Source: Pyrenopolyporus hunteri
Lineage: Eukaryota > Ascomycota > Sordariomycetes > Xylariales > Hypoxylaceae
DNA length: 64,000 nt
Direction: 5' to 3'
Assembly: GCA_902806595.1 (NCBI GenBank)
Contig: CADCXC010000005.1
Location: 2,604,001-2,668,000 of the forward strand
The notes beneath the pieces are model-generated. The model did no database searches, was not told the DNA's origin, and worked only from the letters and a program-made list of their open reading frames with translations. Both the position numbers and the translations under genes were made by a program. Shown one piece after another: positions 12,936 to 24,692 of the stretch (position 1 is its first letter; each line of letters opens with the position of its first letter).

Positions 12936-14936
12936 GTCCGGATGGAAGTAGATGATTAAAGTGAGAGAACGGCTAGTACTTGGTTTGTTTTGGGGTAGAA
13001 GAGAAGAGTTGAAGGTATAGTTGGGGGCTTGGGTGCGTGACGACTCGACTCTTGGTTTTAGGTGAAATAGAGTTGTATGTGTGGAGGAAAGTAAAAGGGC
13101 AGTGCTGGGAAGAGATAATTGTAACTGTTCGTTTGGGCAGAAACGACGGGACTTGAGAGGAATTCTGGTCAGAGACTTTTGGACAGAGAGGGTCCTAGGA
13201 CGGGTAAGAAATCATACGGCCAGTCAGAGATTAGTCTGCCTGGTAAGTACCCAAGTTTGTCGTGGAAGGTCGGTAATTACCTCGACAGTGCGTGTGGTCA
13301 TTGTGACTCACTTTGTGTGCGTTGACTCGAGCAAACAACGCAATGGTATACGGTGTGTTTATTTGATAACGTAGGTAGGTACATGATCAAAGCTTGGGGT
13401 ATATTAACTACCATACGCGTCGAATCTCCCCACCTTATCTGAAATTCAGTCCTAGCGAAGGTTACTCATATCCTATGGCGGGTAGGCTCATAATCTAACA
13501 CGTAGAATATGAGCCTCCCTAGAAAATTTGATCGACCGGCGTATCACAACTCCTAGTGATGTCGTTTTAAGCGTCATCCTCTAGCCACGGTTATGGAGAC
13601 GAAGCTTTGCGGCCCCTGAGAATCACGGTCTAGGAACAAGAGTTTAATCTGGTCGTCTGATAAGTGTGCCTAAAACTTAATTTTTCCGTAACTGATTATC
13701 TAACTTGATGAGACCAGTTCAAGCGTAGGTTCCGAAGGTTATTATTAAGTCGAAACTGTACCGAGTCGAGCGAAGGTTAATGTTGTAGTAATATTTAGAG
13801 GGGTTTATATACCTGAGTATCACTGTTCCAATATTCAGCGATCTACTATTATATTCGGACGATATGGGCTGCATATCCAATTACTGTACTGACTAACCAC
13901 GGCTTATTCTGCTAGAAGAGCTTCGTTACAGAAACACAATACCTTAGAGCATGATTATACAAAGAATCTAGACGTGTACAGAATGTTGATAATCTACCGT
14001 ACGTGTGCTACGTATGAGTACTTAGCGGTTGAAGGACCTAAATTTATATAGGAACTCTATAGGTACAGTTTGTTTTGATTCAGCATCAGGAAACTTTCAC
14101 TAATAAGTAGTAGATAGCCTTGAAGGGAACAAGTTTGTTATCATTATATTGAAGAAAAAAAAAACCCCTAAACCGCATTCTGCTTTCTTTAATAAATCCA
14201 GCAAATATTATGTGGTCGAAGTCGTATGGCCCCAAAGATATCTCTAGAATCACCGTGGTCGATTCTAGCTTAGGTACTTGTAGGTATTGTACATTTACAC
14301 GGTTATCTACTCCGGTAAGTACCTAGGTAAACAGTAAGCAGGTGCACTTGGTAGGCGTAGACTCGAATTCATCGAAATGCCATCTGGGTGATGGTCTGCT
14401 ATGGGGGGAGTCCTCAGGAGGCAATTCCGAATCATCCCGAATTAGCAACGGAAATACACAGGACAATACACAAGGCAATACAACTTCTTGTCACTTGGCT
14501 AATACTGCCAAGAACATGTGGGCTTTTTTGGGATGTCCAGAGTTCTATTCAACTAATACGTAACATGCACCCGCTAAAATCGTGGACGTCTTCCGGCATT
14601 GCGTCTTCATAAGCATACAATCTCTTCAGTCTATTGGTATCTTTATGCTTTAACCGATATAAGCGTACAGAAGTGTAGATATTCCCTCCCAAAAAAAAAC
14701 CATGCTGTTTCCACGATACAAGCCCAGATAGGCCAAAGCGCCGGTGCAAAACAAAATTGGGCAATTCTGGACGCGGTTGGGGGGTCGCAATATCATTCTA
14801 CCTGCATGAGCAGAAGCAGGCATTCGATACACCAGGCCATCCATTCAAAGATACCTTCGACGAGCCAGCTGACCCCAATCACCAACTCAACAAAGAGCAA
14901 AAGTCCCTTAACGGCTAATCCGATGGCTAGATCGAG
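12936..14936. other. Intergenic stretch
   Basis: Holds the promoter side of the CHORD-like gene on the left and the 3' flank of the Vam7 gene on the right. Moderately AT-rich between 13.4 and 14.3 kb. Small frames at 14342-14612 and 14549-14764 show no motif. No RNA gene was recognised. Confidence 0.5.
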
Positions 14937-16028
14937 TCACGAGATCTTCTTTGTGCGGTTCTTGGCGACGTTGACCTTGCCGCTCAGGACGTCTGCTTGG
15001 TTGTTGACGTGATCCAGCATCTCGGTCTGCTCCTCGACCTCACGATGGATGGCCACCGCCATCTCGCGCTGCCTCCGGATGATCTTTGCTAGTTCCTCTA
15101 CGTCCTCGTCCTGCTCCTTCATCATTTGCCTCTGCAATTGCACCACGCCTTGGTTATCTAGTTCCCGGGTGCGCTCGGTCTCGGGTAACGGCGCGCCGAG
15201 AACCCTCCCGCGCCCCTTAGGTCCGTTTCCGATCAAGGCGGCTTTGTCGGCCGCGGAAGGCATGGCGCGTTGGGATGCCTTCGCGGCCGCGGACACTGCC
15301 GTGCTCAGCTTCTCCAAGTCCTCCCTTTCGACCCGGGCAGCAGCGAGCAGGTCTTTCCGCCGCCTAATCTCGCCGTCGCCCAACCTTTTCGCATCTTGCA
15401 TCGTCCTCAGGCCATCCCCAAGAACTGTGAGCAAACTCCCGGCCTTGACCAGCGCCTTCTTGGCGGCCGAGCCCGCTTCTAAGGCAGCCGAGTTGTCCGT
15501 CGCGCTGTCTCTTCTCGCTAGGCACCGCCGCGCCTCTTGAAGATCCCTCTTCATCTCGCCGTGCAGGTCTAGCCACGTCCCCGGGTCTTGCGCAGCGGCG
15601 GCGTTCGCAGCGTCCCGGTTAAGGATGCCATAGCCCGCTCTCACGCTAGCTGCACTGTTGCCGGTGCTGCTCATGCTCGGAAGGTTGAGGAACGTGCGCC
15701 ACGCCGGCGTGTCGCGCCATCGTCGGTCGGGGGACTCGGCAATTGCGCGAAGATAGGACTCGAGGCCGCGGCGACGGTCTTCGGTGAGTTCGGGCGAGGA
15801 GATTGTGGATTTAAACCATGACTTTCCTGGTAAGGGGGCGGGCGGTGGCGCGCCGACTAAGGAGGTTAGTGTTTGGTGAAGCGTGGCAAAGTCTGAATAG
15901 CGCTTCTGGACGACGAATGTTCGAAGGGGGAGTCGCAAGGTGATATTGTAGAGCGTGTACGGTTTCGAATTATCGGCTGGGGTATGAAGCGACGTTGTCG
16001 GGATGGTGATCTCGGCGGGTGGCGCCAT
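14937..16028 (-). CDS. vam7: Vam7-type PX-domain Qc-SNARE
   Basis: Single-exon frame of 363 residues. The N-terminal 120 residues form a PX (phox) domain: a beta-rich start, the RYSDF core at the phosphoinositide-binding arginine, a proline-rich loop with PLPGKSW, and a helix with RRRGLESYL. The C-terminal 70 residues form a Qc-SNARE helix with heptads through LQRQMMKEQDEDVEELAK and the ionic-layer glutamine at about Q334 in EEQTEML. There is no transmembrane segment, as in yeast Vam7, which binds PI3P on the vacuole through PX and joins Vam3, Vti1 and Nyv1 for homotypic vacuole fusion. The middle (about 125-270) is low in order and Ala/Arg-rich. The start is the first ATG in a good context (GCC ATG GCG). 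Neighbours give no functional link; this is a housekeeping trafficking gene. Confidence 0.93.
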   Translation of the reverse strand: MAPPAEITIPTTSLHTPADNSKPYTLYNITLRLPLRTFVVQKRYSDFATLHQTLTSLVGAPPPAPLPGKSWFKSTISSPELTEDRRRGLESYLRAIAESPDRRWRDTPAWRTFLNLPSMSSTGNSAASVRAGYGILNRDAANAAAAQDPGTWLDLHGEMKRDLQEARRCLARRDSATDNSAALEAGSAAKKALVKAGSLLTVLGDGLRTMQDAKRLGDGEIRRRKDLLAAARVEREDLEKLSTAVSAAAKASQRAMPSAADKAALIGNGPKGRGRVLGAPLPETERTRELDNQGVVQLQRQMMKEQDEDVEELAKIIRRQREMAVAIHREVEEQTEMLDHVNNQADVLSGKVNVAKNRTKKIS

Positions 16029-18054
16029 GGCCCCAGACTCCTGGACTACGAGATATATCGTATGCGCTTCGGGTATAGAGATATGGGGCCACTAAAATCG
16101 GATAGGTCTATAATGGTTCGGCTGTCCCTAATGGTTGGTTGATACGGTTGATTGTTGACTACTGGTAGCTAATTGTTGACTGTTGATGCGTTGGAAGTGG
16201 GAATGGAAAACGAGGTAAAGTCGTGTAGGTACCTGGAGGTACGAAGCAGTCAACGCCGTTTAGGTGCTGGAGCTTCGAAGCACGAGACTCCAGCGGAAGA
16301 CCTGGATTGGCGGGTCAGGTGGTGGGGTCTTGTTGCATATATGCATGTATCACCCATATTTACTCCCCTTAGTTGCACACCTGCACACCTCTTACATCAT
16401 GCTCAATAAGATGCCTCTTTTGATACCTAGGTAGGTACTAAGGTACCATGCCGCATCTCAGCCCCATAGAGACTATGTTCATAAGGTAAGGGACTTTTTA
16501 GGCCCCGTTTCCCGAGGATACTAGTTCTATCTAGAGACATAAGATGCACCTTTCCCATTTTATGGCTTGTCTACCCGGTACCTAAGTACATAGGTACCTT
16601 TGAGAATGAGGTTCTCATGTGTAGGTGGGCAACTATCACGGGCAAGACGAGTAGCGCCCATTCGAAGTTATCTGGGATGGAAGAAGAGGAGAAGTAGGAG
16701 GAGGATGTGGAAAATACAGGTATCGAAAGCAAATATAAAGAAGTCCCTATAACAGATACCCGAACCAGCCGAACCCAGGAAGGATGACATACGGGTACCT
16801 TTATTAGTGCCCGTTAGGACTGGAGAAAAGCCTTGAGCTCAACACACCGCCGCGACTATCACTGTCGGTAGCTCCCGAAGTCCCAACTACGTTGTTAGGA
16901 TACGACAGGGATAGAACCTCTCAGAAGGATGATGTCATACCGATGACTGATCTACCGACGAGACAAAGGCTTCTAGGACCTCTATATTCTTCGGACCTGA
17001 GTCGAGCGCGGCTAGGACGGCATTCATCGACGAGTGCGATATATTCGGGGCTGACGTGATATGAATGAATAAAATCAACTGACGATTTACTCAAAATCTA
17101 TACGATTGATTCTATATACTGGACTTGGCGTCCGACGCCCCGTTACGCCATGCATGCTTCGCGCTATTAAATCAACAGCTGTTCAACGTTTATAATGCAC
17201 GGTTGACGGAGAGATTTCTAGAAGGCATACAGTAAACTCTAGCTGAATGGTAACGTTACTGTCGTATTCCCCTTACCTAGAAAACGATAGCCAAGTTGTC
17301 GAGTTCTACAAGTCGGCCTAACCGAGGGTCTACGGATTAAGGACTCTAACCCTTAGAATTGGAATGTATCGTACGGAAAAGGAAAAGAAAAGAATAGAAA
17401 AAGAACATGTTTAGAAGTCAACGACTCTGTATGTTTCTAGATAGTTGGTATGATATCTAGCATCGATAGCATCAATAGCATCGATACCTGGTATGCACCA
17501 AACAAAGGATAAAAATAGCCGTTACGGCAAATACGAAAATCCAGTCGATTTTATCCACTTTTTTAGCTAGTTGGGAAGAGGGGCCCTTGCAGCTGGACCC
17601 TTTCAGTAGCACTAACAGCTGGTAAGCCTGGGCGGATTCAGGTAACATTGGTATTTAGGCCGCTTTCTTTTTCCCCTTCGGGCGTCTTTTAGTGCTATAG
17701 ACTGGCTGTTAGCTTCACAGCCCCTCCTAACAATACGAGATCTTGGCGGGCCCAGTACAGCCCGAGATCACCAATCGACGTCACTTGTTTTCCGCATTAG
17801 CTTCTAGGAACTATCACCAGATCTCGTTCTTCACGAGACGAGCTGCCCACGGCTGAAAACTACTAGTATTATATAAGTGCAAGTGTCTTCCAAGTATCAG
17901 GGTAAGACTTCTTTTTTGTTCATCATCAAATTATAATAGACCTTAGAACACACACTCAACGATATCTTTGACTCATTTTTGTTATATAATACCCGTGTAC
18001 CTAAAACTTGCTATCATTTCTCATATCACGATACACCTCAGCCAATAGACCACA
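16029..18054. other. Intergenic stretch
   Basis: Divergent promoter space between the Vam7 gene and the AA1-like gene. A GATAGCATC-type short repeat lies near 17460-17490. A TATATAA element at 17982 sits about 70 bases upstream of the AA1-like start. No other gene seen. Confidence 0.5.
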
Positions 18055-18695
18055 ATGAGAGGCTTCATCTCCACCATCACTTCTCTCCTGCCTTTGGTAG
18101 CTGCGGCGCCACTGGACATTCAGAACCGCGACAGCAACCCGGGTTGTCAAGCTGCCTCATTCGGCAACTTCTCGTGGACAGTTGAGAACTTCGACTATCA
18201 CGCATCGTACATATTCACAACCCCAGCCCACCAAAACTCGTGGGGCTACGTCGATTTCAACCTGACCAACCCGGCTCTCGAGTATCAGGCTATTTGCAGT
18301 GCCACCAGCAATCAATTATCTGATTTCTTCTACGGCACGATGAAGTATACTTGCACCGTCCCGGAAGGGTCTACCACGAAGACCACGTTCGACTTCAGCC
18401 GCCCTAGCGGAGAGCTGAACGTCAACCAGACCTGGACCTGCAGTGACACCGACCCCCAATACCCGTAAGTAACCACCACGAGAATATAAACTCACGTACC
18501 TAGGCATAGACACTAACGATGTATCGCAGTACTACCATCAACGCTTACGGAACCGTTGACCTTGATCTCGGATGCACAGACGAGACATGGGTGAACCCGA
18601 ACTGGACCATGGGCCAGATGTACTCGATCCGCACCGTCCAATGCACGCCGGTGACGATACAGTTGAAACCTTACAAGATGACCGCCGTCGCGTAA
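18055..18695 (+). CDS. Secreted AA1-like (Alt a 1 family) protein
   Basis: Exons 18055-18464 and 18530-18695 with a 65-nt intron (GTAAGT donor, CACTAAC branch site, GCAG acceptor) give 191 residues. Residues 1-18 are a clear signal peptide ending at VAAA. The mature part has six cysteines, four N-glycosylation sequons (NFS, NLT, NQT, NWT) and the beta-strand pattern typical of AA1-like domains, including FSWTVENFDYHASYIFTTPA and SWGYVDFNLTNP. Family members are small secreted beta-barrel proteins of Pezizomycotina; the founding member is an allergen and some relatives are reported to act at the plant interface. The exact role here is unknown. It stands alone with its own promoter. Splicing is strongly supported by the restored frame and the downstream GTVDLDLGC segment. 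Confidence 0.85.
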
Positions 18696-19726
18696 GGTTC
18701 TGCGTTTTTCTGTTTTGAGCTATTTGGCGTATTTCGATCATCAGGGATAGACACAATGAACCGGGAGAACGGATTCACCATCATGACGTTACGATATCAT
18801 GCTATGTTGGATATGTACAGCACCTAATATGGGCAACGTACCAAAAATGTAACGAAAGTAATCTTAATAATAGACAATGGTCGTATTATTGCATTCGTGT
18901 TGAGTTCGCCTGATGATAGTATCGTGAGACAATTAGGATGAGAACAGCGTCCAGACCGGTCTTCGGTAGAAAATGAAAGTCTCGATGCACCTGGTTTATC
19001 GCCGATATTTAGGCTGTACGACTCTGCGCTGAACTTATTACTTTAGCGCTGGACCCTGGAATCCACCGTAGCTGTCCCATTCCCCATTCACACTTTTCTG
19101 ACACTCATCTACCATAGACTAGCGATATTGTTTTCTACTTTTTAAATGAATAAAAAGACGCTGGCAAGTCTTGTTCAAACGCATTACAAGATCCAGTCGG
19201 TTATAAAAACGCGAACCTCTTAGGATTATAGAGGAGAGTTTATGGGTTAAATTGCCTAGCTTCGGGAGGTTATACCCCCCATAGTAGGTACCTATTTAAT
19301 CACTTGCATATTAGGAGACATGCCTAAGGTAGGAAGGCAATTTTCAGCAAGAAAGCGAGTTCCTTGTAAAACTTCTGTAAGTTTTAGTAAATTCACTGTC
19401 AGGGCTAAGTTCAAGCTAAATTCATTTGACAGTAGAGATATAAAAACCGTAGATCTTTTCTCATGCTCGCGAGGTGTGTAAGAATGCGGATAGACAAACC
19501 ACCCCACGCAGAGGTAAGGATGTCAAACCCCTGTTTTTCCACTCCGCAAGCTCCAACCAACCGCGAGGCGTCGCAAGTGGGCTTATGTAGAAACGTGAGC
19601 TCAGAGGCTGAACCTCACCTCTCTTGGCAACATCCATTAACTTCAACAGCTTCTCTTTCTCAACTCATATCTATGAGTTCCTAGTCATTCACATCCATTC
19701 TCCCCTCCTCTCCCAAAATAGGAGCT
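18696..19726. other. Intergenic stretch
   Basis: 3' flank of the AA1-like gene and promoter of the membrane-protein gene. Short frames at 19292-19684 on both strands show no motif. Nothing else seen. Confidence 0.5.
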
Positions 19727-21066
19727 ATGGCTCCCATGCTGCACTTTCTACGGCGTGCCTTCGATCCGGGTGTCCCCTCTGGCGAGTTCAGGGAGCAGTT
19801 CACGAATCCGACGGATGTCTTCTCCGTGCTCTTAATTCTCGGCGGCGACGTCGTCGCTCGTGCCCTTGCGCAGCTGGCAGGGTCGCGCATCACCCCAGTT
19901 GCGTTCTCGTTCGGTACGCTCCAATCCCGTCTCGCTTGTTCACGCGCACTCATTCAACTGATATAATTATGTGCGCTTACCTTGCCGCAGGTTGGGTTGC
20001 GTACGCCGTGACCGCTGTGCTCCCCGCGATCAGCGGGGACAGTCTAATGCCCGCTGCGGATTACCCCTGCAAGGTTATCAACGCGCACAACGGATTTGTG
20101 CGCGACAATAATAGCTGGATTCTCGGGCGTGTCCTCCGCGATTTTGAGAAGTGGATGGACAACCAACCCCGGGCGCAAAATCCCAACGCCGAGAACAACG
20201 CACCAGAAGCAAAGGACGCCGTTATCCAGGACCCTGTCCGGACTTGTGTGAAGGAAATCATCGATGCAAGCTGGGAGAATTTAAAGCGGCGCGCCAAGGA
20301 GAAGGGCAAGACTGAGCCGGAGCGGCCGCCTAAAGCTGGGTTGTGCGTTCCCATATACAGGGCGAAGAAAGCGACCAAGGGCTATCCCGGGTACGATGCC
20401 CCGTATATCGCCGGGTTCATTACCTGCGTCTTACAGCTTGGAATCGCGGCCATGCCATGCGGCATATTTGGCGACTGGAGTATCCTTCTGATAACCGCCG
20501 CAGGCATGATATTAGCCTTCATTTCAGGAGCTCTTCCTCAATGGTCAAAGGAGAAATGGGCCTGTCGCGAAGATTCAGAGAAAACTTTCGTGCTAACGAG
20601 AGGAAATGGGAGTCAATACGCCGTCATAATACAAGGCGCCGGCCTCGGTTTTGATCTTGAGGACCTCGCCGCTGCCGACGGAGGAACCACCACCTCATGG
20701 TCAATAAAACTGGCTATTTTTAGCTTAGCTACGCTGTGGACCTTCCTATTGATCGGTGCTTCTGGTATCTCGGAGAAAACGTGGTTTCTTCTTGCAGTCG
20801 GCGGCTTGGGCATCCTGCAGAATACGTATGTCGTTGGTGCAAGCCGGTCCCCGGAAGCCTTCGGTATGCCGCTCGAGTTCGTAGAGGTGATTGGCAAGCC
20901 AAAAGTCATGGACACTCTGTTTGAGGTCGAAGAGCGTTATCCTCGTGTAGGTAAGAATCTCTTGCCCATTTTCTCGGGGGAGTTGAACGAAATGGAAAAG
21001 GAGAAGTGGAAAGGTTACGAGGATAAAATTGCAAGGGAGAAACTGGAGAAGAAGAATAAACCGTGA
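19727..21066 (+). CDS. Fungal multi-pass membrane protein of unknown function
   Basis: Exons 19727-19913 and 19991-21066 (intron of 77 nt, GTACGC donor, CCGCAG acceptor) encode 420 residues. The longer frame reading through from 19624 is rejected, because its first 120 residues come from 5' UTR and intron sequence. Hydrophobic segments are seen near residues 30-50, 64-78, 202-222, 224-246, 300-322 and 326-345. A hydrophilic loop at about 90-195 contains PICRAKK-like basic residues, and the tail is charged and Lys/Glu-rich. The layout, with an N-terminal FREQFTNPTDVFSVLLILGGDVVARALAQ segment split here only for description, is common among uncharacterised ascomycete membrane proteins. No transporter signature is visible, so no substrate is proposed. 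Confidence 0.8.
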
Positions 21067-21512
21067 AATGGGCTTGAGAACGAGGGACTACCTCGTCCGA
21101 TTTAGAACTAAATATATCGATGCCTGCATACGGGTCCCATCCCAGCCTAACATCTCACATATGACTTCACTTTTAAGCTTGTGGTTCTCTCAATGTTAGA
21201 TATAGCACTATCTAGAGTCTCTATTCCAAATTTAGCTACCAGATAATCGAACCTAAAGTGCGGCGAAGATACGATTTATTAACCATAATTATCTAAATAC
21301 GCGTAGCTGCTATGGATGGTTACGAAGCAGTTACTATGGTGTCTAACACTGATCAACTCAACTTGGGTAACTACCTTGATACCTAACTAGCTATACCTAT
21401 TCATATCCTCACCTAGGGCGATTTTCTTTCCCGTCTGCGTCAAATGACGGTTAGGCATCTATACGTTGAAGTTCATCGTTCGTACGGCGGGTGAGGTGTA
21501 TGCGTGTCCCTA
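21067..21512. other. Intergenic stretch
   Basis: Convergent 3' flanks of the membrane-protein gene and the small orphan gene. Nothing else seen. Confidence 0.5.
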
Positions 21513-21866
21513 TCATGCTGGGTAGGATTTAGTCGGATCATTCTGACCAGGCCCATTGATGCAGTGATCGATGTACTCTCGAATTTGCTGTTGGGTCGAT
21601 GGGGGGTACAGTGATAAGTTCTCTATGACGTACCAGAACGGTGTATCCATGATAGTCCCGGTATCCGAGCCGGTATAATAAGTCCTAGCAGGATTGCGCT
21701 CTCCTGTGCGGCCACCACCATGGCTAGAATCGATAGAAAAGCTATTGCTACTAGAAGCCCTATTATTTTCGGCGCCGGGCCTGTACACTCCGTCAAACGG
21801 CATGCCACGGTTGATACGGGCCTTCAGTCTAGCGCGTTGGGGTTCCCAAGATTCATAACTGGCCAT
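21513..21866 (-). CDS. Small hypothetical protein (117 aa)
   Basis: A single frame starting ATGGCCAGTTATGAATC in a typical fungal start context. The product has a charged N-terminus (PQRARLKARINRG), a Ser/Gly-rich middle and a C-terminal segment with TPFWYVIENLSLYPPSTQQQ followed by a predicted helix. No signal peptide, membrane segment or known motif is visible. The C-terminal aromatic and polar mix reads like real protein, but length alone is weak support. It lies alone between the membrane-protein gene and the Zn2Cys6 regulator. Confidence 0.45.
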   Translation of the reverse strand: MASYESWEPQRARLKARINRGMPFDGVYRPGAENNRASSSNSFSIDSSHGGGRTGERNPARTYYTGSDTGTIMDTPFWYVIENLSLYPPSTQQQIREYIDHCINGPGQNDPTKSYPA

Positions 21867-22437
21867 GATGATAAATTATAAATTCCCGGTGTCAGGTGTT
21901 CGTTTTATTAGGACTTGCTGACAGAGTAATCGTATAGAGGATAGAAATGAGTGTAATGATTTTAGTCGATGAATATTTGAGGTATAAGAGCACTCTTCAA
22001 GTAGATATACGATTATAACTGTGTATAGAATCAGTCGCAAACATGAAGAACAGCATTGGTAGAACTACAAGACTACCACGCATATCCTTTCACGTATAAT
22101 GGAGATTGTTTGTTAACAATGCTCATTGTAAAAACCCGCTGTTTTTGAACCGGATTTCCCTTTGCCCTTCATCTCTAGTGGGACTCTCAATCAAACTACC
22201 TGGACGACAGCTCAGGATGCAGACGAAAAATACTGTGAATTCAGCGTGGAGGCATTGTACACCGATAAATTAACTCTAGGTATTACCAATAGGCGCGGGA
22301 CTTCACTTTTGGGAGAGAATACGTGAAATTCGCGTTGAACGTTCACTCGCAAATTCTTCATTAGGGTATGGCTCATCATCATCGGCACCAACCTAGGTAG
22401 GCCAGTCAACTAGGTAATAGCATTAAACTATACCTTA
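21867..22437. other. Intergenic stretch
   Basis: Promoter of the small orphan and 3' flank of the Zn2Cys6 gene. A 65-codon minus-strand frame at 22212-22409 has no motif. Nothing else seen. Confidence 0.5.
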
Positions 22438-23758
22438 TTACGGGACCCAGCCGATTTCTTCAATGGGCCATCTAATCCATAATCGATATCCGTCACCTAG
22501 CGCGGAATAAATATTCGAAACCAGATGAAGTCCCCAGCCCTCAATCCACCAATTACAATCCAAGCGTTGAAGTAAGACGCAGAAGAAAGAGAGAACGCAT
22601 AATGCCTCGCTGTCATGCTGCTGAAGCAGCTCGACGAAGTTTTTTCGAAGCTTGAAGAGCCACAAAAACGCAGCTCTGAGTCGTTGATCGTCCGTGTAAT
22701 TGGTGCCGTAGAAAATAACGAAGCTCCGCTTTAAGGCCTCGATTCCGTGACAGAGGTCATCTAACTTCTGCGGATCTTTAACGTACAACCTTATAGTGTT
22801 CTCGAGTTCCCTAAGCCCATCGTGTTCCTGAAGCGTGAGCGATTCCCAGATGTTGTTCATCTGTGTCCCTGAGTCGAATATGAACCCTAATGATGATATC
22901 GAGTGTATGGCGTCCCTATTAAGTTCTATTACACTACGCATGCCCCTGAAAAGCAACAGCCATTCCGGCATGACTCCATTCGAGATTAAAAGAAGGCTAT
23001 CTGAGTGCTTAGGACTGGCAAATGCAATGTAGGTAGTGAGCATGCTGAAGAAGAATATAGGCACCGAGGCGTCGGGCGTCAGGTCATTAAGGACAGCCAA
23101 GGCCATAGACGACGACGCATTGTGGTGGACCATCGCCTGTTGGATAAGTGTATCTCTCCGCTGCGGCTTGAAGCGGGCTAGATGTAACGCGGCAAGGGAA
23201 AGGAGTCCCTTAAGAACATAAGGGTAGGAAAATCCCATCCGGGGAACGTTCACACGCCAGAAGTTACGAACCATTGGTTCGGTAGAGAACGTGAAGCATG
23301 TCGAGGTAGTGAAGTGATGGAGAAGCTCTAGATCGAGGGCGCTGAACCAATCAGTTGGCGCGGGTTGACTATTGATGGGAGCGGTGGGTAAGGGAGCGGC
23401 TTGGTCCCCGATAGGGGTTCGTTCGGTGCTATCACCAGGACCATGAGGACTGGGAACCTCAGGCTGAGCTAATGTGTTGAAATCGCAATTAATACCGCGT
23501 CTAATATCCGATCAGCGCCCTGCCGATCTAGCATGCGATGATACCATTGGCTAAGAATTTACCTTAAGCAGTTGCGACAAGATGGTCGTGTCTCGTCGCA
23601 CTATAGAAGCGTAGTTAGAACGTGTAATAAACGAAAGGCTTGTTGTAATTGGCGAGAAAGGGGGAGCGTACCTTGACTTTTCTGGATTTGCACACTCGGC
23701 ATCCTGTCCGAGTTTTCGCATGTGGTCTTCGGATAGGCTTCTGAATTGGCGAGGCCAT
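22438..23758 (-). CDS. Zn2Cys6 fungal transcription factor
   Basis: Three exons are proposed: 23758-23672, 23600-23563 and 23500-22438, with introns of 71 and 62 nt, giving 395 residues. The binuclear cluster is split across all three: C20-x2-C23-x6-C30-x6-C37-x2-C40-x6-C47, preceded by basic RRPHAKTRTG. The body has the helical repressor-like region of UPC2-type regulators: WFSALDLELLHHFTTST near residues 85-101, then YVLKGLLSLAALHLA, and the family's common ending IRWPIEEIGWVP. Such proteins bind CGG half-sites and often control a neighbouring secondary-metabolite or sterol gene. The next gene on the same strand is a P450, about 0.9 kb upstream, which makes a local target plausible but unproven. 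The splice junctions are well supported, because only this splicing restores both the cysteine spacing and the frame. Confidence 0.88.
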
Positions 23759-24692
23759 GCTTACGGGGGCTCAACCCTTCTAAAAAAGCATACCTAGGTG
23801 TAGGCGGTTATCTAACGCTCGCACTCGCTCAAGTTTAGGGGGACTATAAGCGTGAATGAGATTCTCGGAAAAGCCTGGCGATTACGAGTCGGGCATGCTA
23901 TGAAGCCTTGGGATTGAAATTTATTTTGGTAGATTTAGGTACGAATACGACGATGATCCCGCCCCCCGTCTCGTATTCGTAGAATAGCCGAGCTACTCCC
24001 AAAAGGTCATTATGTAAACTTGGATAAAAGTCGCTGGTCGCACATTAGATATAAATGGGCCACCGTTCCGATGCTATTTTGATTTTTCTTGACATTCACG
24101 AGTACCTAGCATCGACGAAGATATCGATAGCGAATGAATCCAGAGAGTTGTCGGCAGTAGTCCAATAGAGCTTTTCGTATCAAGGTTATCTTTTGGCGGC
24201 CTAGCATTACCAAACCAACCGTTTCTGAAGTCGTAACTCTCGTGGGCCTTCCGAGAAGTACGAGATCTAAAGTTCGAATCTTTAAATCTGAGTATGTACT
24301 CCCCGTGCTATCCATGTATGAAATGCAGCATCTCAAAACAGTCTGTCGTGTTATAGACATATGAAACGTATACCCATAGCGTAATATAGTCGAAGCTCTA
24401 CTTGCTGGCATCATAGGCAAATCTAACCCATACATGTCTACGAATAGTTACGAGAACGAATAAGGATAATGAAGTTGTTTGTCAACTTCGCTTTGTATGA
24501 TTTCTCGCTATAAGTTCCTATGTGCCCAGGAAAAAAAAACCCAATGAGCCGTAATATATCTCAAATATCTATATCCCATCGAACCATATGCGAAACTCTC
24601 CGGTTATACGTTAGGGTCGTACGCCAGAGTGCGGGCTGTCGATGTTTTGGTCGCGATGGAATACCCCCGCTAAGATCATCGATACGTAGCGT
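23759..24692. other. Intergenic stretch between regulator and P450
   Basis: Relatively AT-rich. A 109-codon minus-strand frame at 24106-24435 has no recognised motif and is not called as a gene. The stretch should hold the regulator's promoter and the P450 3' flank. Confidence 0.5.

Noticed and set aside
15049..15821. Long plus-strand frames opposite the Vam7 gene
   Set aside because: They are antisense shadows of a GC-rich real gene and show no motif.
19624..19726. Upstream extension of the membrane-protein frame giving 480 residues
   Set aside because: It reads through 5' UTR and the intron 19914-19990; the ATG at 19727 plus splicing gives a coherent hydrophobic N-terminus.
24106..24435. 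109-codon minus-strand frame between the regulator and the P450
   Set aside because: No motif, AT-leaning context and no support for expression; not distinguishable from chance.
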